64,000 nucleotides of DNA from Streptomyces sp. NBC_01224 (GTDB taxonomy: Bacteria; Actinomycetota; Actinomycetes; Streptomycetales; Streptomycetaceae): assembly GCF_036002945.1 (NCBI RefSeq), contig NZ_CP108529.1, positions 5,761,001-5,825,000 of the forward strand, written 5' to 3'. How positions within the stretch are numbered: the stretch's first letter is position 1; the number at the start of each line of letters is the position of its first letter. The notes below the pieces were generated by a model, which saw only the letters and a list, made by a program, of their open reading frames with translations, was not told the DNA's origin and did not search any database. Position numbers and translations under genes: made by a program. Shown here one piece after another: positions 61,590 to 64,000 of the stretch.

Positions 61590-63490
61590 CGTTCACGTCC
61601 CCCAAGAGCGATCTGCATGGTCTGTTCGTCGTCGGCCCGCTCGTGATCGGCCCGTACGTGTGCCGGCTGCGGGGGCGGGGTGGTGTGGCGCTTTTGCTTC
61701 TCCGTGCGGACGGTGTACTGCCAGCCGAGGATCGGTGCCGCGGCAATCAGCAGCGCCATGGCGGCCCAGGTGAGCATCGCCGGATGACTGTGTCCGAGTA
61801 CGAAGGAGGCGGCGATGGAGCCGCCGAAGACCAGGATGAAGAGGAGGTGGATCCGGAAGGTGCCGAAGAGGGTGTCCGGGCTGGACGAGTCTCCCTTGGG
61901 CGTGACCACGAACGAGCTCTTGCGGCGCAGCACGGCATCCAGCAGCGAGCGCGCGTAGACCGGGGCGGAGAGCGCGGACATCATCATGCCGGCCAGGCCG
62001 CCGGAGCCCTCGGGCTCGTGCGGTGAGACATTGTGCCGCCGGTTCCAGGTGTACAGGCCGATCTGGAGCGCCGAGGCATTGCCGTACAGCATCATCCAGA
62101 CCGTTGGGTCGATCTGCACACCCGAGGCGCCCATCCCCAGGAACAGTGCGCAACTCAGGGCCGCGAGGATCCAGTTCAGGGCGGACATCGGGTAGAAGAT
62201 GATCATCATGGTGTAGTTGAAGAGCTTGCCCACGGGGAGCGAGAAGAAGCCCTTCCAGTACTGCTTGAGGATCGTCTCGTACGTCCCCCGCGACCAGCGA
62301 AGCTGCTGGGTGAAGAAGTCCGTCCACGCGGTCGGGCCCTCGCCGACGGCCAGCACGTCCGGGGTATAGACCGAGCGCCACTTGCGGCCGGTCCGCGGAT
62401 TGCGGGCGCGGTGCATCTCGAAGCCGGTCGCCATGTCCTCGGTGATCGAGTCGTACAGACCGCCGATCTGCTTGAGGGCCGAGATCCGCACCGCATTGCT
62501 GGTGCCGACGAACATCGGGGCGCCGTAGCGGTTGCCCGCGCGCTGGATCAGTGCGTGGAAGAGGAACTGCTGGGACTCGGCGGCCTTGGTGACCAGCGTG
62601 TCGTAGTTGCCGTAGACCTGCGGGCCGATGACGAAGCCGACGTCCGGGTCGCGGAAGTAGCCGAGCATCCGCTCCAGATAGTTGGGCAGCGGTACGTGAT
62701 CGGTGTCGACGGAGGCGAAGAAGTCGTACGCGCCGCCGTGCGCGTCCAGCCAGGCGTTGTAGTTGCCGTGCTTGGTCCTCGCGCGGTGTGCACCCTCGGC
62801 CCGGTTCCAGCGCGCGACGCCCTTGCGGGTGAAGTGGTGCACCCCGAGCCGGGCGCAGACCTCCTTCGCGGCCGGGTCGTCGCCCTCGTCGAGCAGCCAG
62901 ACGTGCACTGTCCCGCGGTGCCGGATGCGGATCGCGGCCTGAAGGGTCTTCGTCACCATTTCCAGGGGCTCCTTGCCCGGGACGAAGGAGGTGAGGAAGG
63001 CGACCCTGGTGCCGGTCTCCGGTACGACCGGGACCGGGTCGCGCGCGACCAGCGTCGCGTGCGCGTTCGACAGGACGTTCAGCGTGCGGAAGAGCTCGAT
63101 CAGGCCGATCGAGACCAGCATCACGACGTCGAGGACCAGCAGCGTGTCGTTCTTGGGATTCGGGTCGCGCCGCGTCCAGTGATCCGGCTGCATGAGCCAG
63201 ACGAACAGGCCGAGCGAGACGAGGGGCGCGGCGCCCAGCAGGAGCGCCGCGCGGATTCTGTGCGGCTCCTGCGAGATCAGCGAGCGGTACTGCACCCGGT
63301 ACGGTCTGCCCGGATCGGGATGGGTCAGTGGGCCGGCGAGCCGGCTGTAGTGCTCGTAGTCGTAACGCGGCAATGCATTCTTCGGGTGCTGCCGTTGTTC
63401 CCCGGTCCTCGGCTGTGCGGGTATCCGGAGCTGAGTGGTCCGGGAAGGGTCGTTGTTCTGCTGCCGGGCGCCTGTCGGCGTCGACGTCAT
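61586..63490 (-). CDS. cslA: cellulose synthase-like glycosyltransferase CslA
   Basis: 634 residues. A basic N-terminal cytoplasmic tail and two membrane spans (PLVSLGLFVWLMQPDHW, LLVLDVVMLVSIGLIELF) precede the GT2 domain: RVAFLTSFVPGKEPLEMVTK, VHVWLLDEGDDPAAKEV (UDP-binding), FFASVDTDHVPLPNYLERM (catalytic DxD), YDSITEDMATGFEMHRA (TED) and TQQLRWSRGTYETIL (QxxRW). Four to five further spans form the channel. It makes the beta-glucan at hyphal tips for growth and adhesion. GlxA follows with a 4-base overlap. The start is ATG 63490. Confidence 0.93.
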   Translation of the reverse strand: MTSTPTGARQQNNDPSRTTQLRIPAQPRTGEQRQHPKNALPRYDYEHYSRLAGPLTHPDPGRPYRVQYRSLISQEPHRIRAALLLGAAPLVSLGLFVWLMQPDHWTRRDPNPKNDTLLVLDVVMLVSIGLIELFRTLNVLSNAHATLVARDPVPVVPETGTRVAFLTSFVPGKEPLEMVTKTLQAAIRIRHRGTVHVWLLDEGDDPAAKEVCARLGVHHFTRKGVARWNRAEGAHRARTKHGNYNAWLDAHGGAYDFFASVDTDHVPLPNYLERMLGYFRDPDVGFVIGPQVYGNYDTLVTKAAESQQFLFHALIQRAGNRYGAPMFVGTSNAVRISALKQIGGLYDSITEDMATGFEMHRARNPRTGRKWRSVYTPDVLAVGEGPTAWTDFFTQQLRWSRGTYETILKQYWKGFFSLPVGKLFNYTMMIIFYPMSALNWILAALSCALFLGMGASGVQIDPTVWMMLYGNASALQIGLYTWNRRHNVSPHEPEGSGGLAGMMMSALSAPVYARSLLDAVLRRKSSFVVTPKGDSSSPDTLFGTFRIHLLFILVFGGSIAASFVLGHSHPAMLTWAAMALLIAAAPILGWQYTVRTEKQKRHTTPPPQPAHVRADHERADDEQTMQIALGGRER

Positions 63491-63971
63491 GGGTCATCCC
63501 CCTGCACGCATGGTCAGTGCGTGACTGGTCGGTCGTCTCGGCCACGGCGATTCCCCGTCGGTCGCCGCGGACGACATCAATGGCGGGCGACCTTCCGCTC
63601 AGACACGGAACGGCGCCCTTCCGGCTGTCTGATGCCTCCCCGACATCTGTCCCTGAGCGGGGCCCCCACCCCACGTAGCGGACAACCGGAACTTCCCCCT
63701 CTGCATCCCCCAACTGCACGGCGCATCAGCCTGGTTGGAGCTGACGGCCCTTAGACAGGTTGTCCGACCCCGGCCCCGATCGCAAGGGCGAAAAGGGTGG
63801 GTTACCAGTCATATGTGCGATTTAGGGAACCCTTGCGGCGGGGGTGCGCAGAGGTGTAATGCGAGGGCTCTTCGAGTCTCTGAGCGGCGAGGTGGTGACT
63901 GCGTGACAGCCGGGTGCCACGTATGGGCCTCGTGAAAGTGGCGACGCGGGGGCCCGGTTCATGAACGAACA
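63491..63971. other. upstream region of cslA, no gene recognised
   Basis: About 480 bases. It includes the cslA leader. Small open frames have no ribosome site or motif. CATATGTGCGATTTAGGG near 63811 is relatively A/T-rich and may belong to a promoter. Confidence 0.4.
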
Positions 63972-64000
63972 AGGCCCCCTCACGCGTGGTGAGGGGGCCT
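63972..64000. terminator. terminator hairpin at window end
   Basis: AGGCCCCCTCAC pairs with GTGAGGGGGCCT (12 bp) around a short loop, and reaches the last base. It likely ends a transcript that begins outside the window. Confidence 0.75.

Overview
The window is a piece of a high-GC actinobacterial chromosome, almost certainly Streptomyces. The evidence is the codon bias, an XRE/DUF5753 regulator paired with DUF397 proteins, a DUF4240 protein, an RsbW-like ATPase, class E and F sortases, and a cslA-glxA locus that is typical of the genus. Repeated 4-base start/stop overlaps show that most clusters are translationally coupled.

Layout. 1-6150: a defence-like minus-strand cluster (2OG-Fe(II) dioxygenase, NB-ARC/WD40/TIR protein, a D-2-hydroxyacid dehydrogenase cut by the window edge) with a small membrane protein divergent from it and a HIT protein. 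6240-19600: a patchwork with much decay. It holds a surface-anchor tail remnant, an ArsR/MFS efflux pair with two operators, a quinone-reductase remnant, a possible contractile-injection-system cargo protein, a transposase fragment, a MarR-led pair, an alpha/beta hydrolase, an HTH protein, and the XRE/DUF397/ATPase cluster. 19596-30953: a seven-gene DNA modification/defence operon on the minus strand, reading vsr, Z1 helicase, PD-(D/E)XK protein, GHKL (MORC-like) ATPase, a 298-residue protein, a DUF6339-methyltransferase fusion, and a C5-methyltransferase. The fusion's methyltransferase domain has lost its catalytic cysteine. The wreckage of a second GHKL-type gene lies just upstream of the operon.

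31400-40600 is mostly ordinary chromosome: RidA, GNAT, SEC-C protein, class E sortase, DUF3311/sodium symporter, an MFS/HxlR pair with two matched operators, DUF6412/YidC, and a fumarylacetoacetate hydrolase-family enzyme. 40578-44590 holds transposase fragments, a large secreted M9 collagenase, and a gene-poor stretch. Inside that stretch lie a 70-nt cloverleaf resembling a non-canonical tRNA-Gly(UCC), a strong terminator, and a 58-codon gene on the other strand that ends at the same terminator. 44589-49050: a heme-degrading-domain protein, an oxidoreductase, a ROK regulator and a repeat-bearing sortase substrate. 49129-56877: a regulated 2-aminoethylphosphonate uptake and breakdown cluster (GntR, FAD oxidase, phosphonatase-like HAD, ABC transporter) and a HAD-IIA phosphatase that shares its operator. 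57011-63490: a surface protein/class F sortase pair, then the GH6 lipoprotein, glxA and cslA genes for the extracellular glucan made at hyphal tips.

Most noteworthy points: the tRNA-Gly-like gene, the dead-plus-live methyltransferase pair inside a MORC/Z1/Vsr operon, the STAND-TIR cluster, several operators readable as matched pairs, and a hairpin that covers the ribosome-binding site of the gene at 57011. All functions are inferred by reading motifs; no database search was run.
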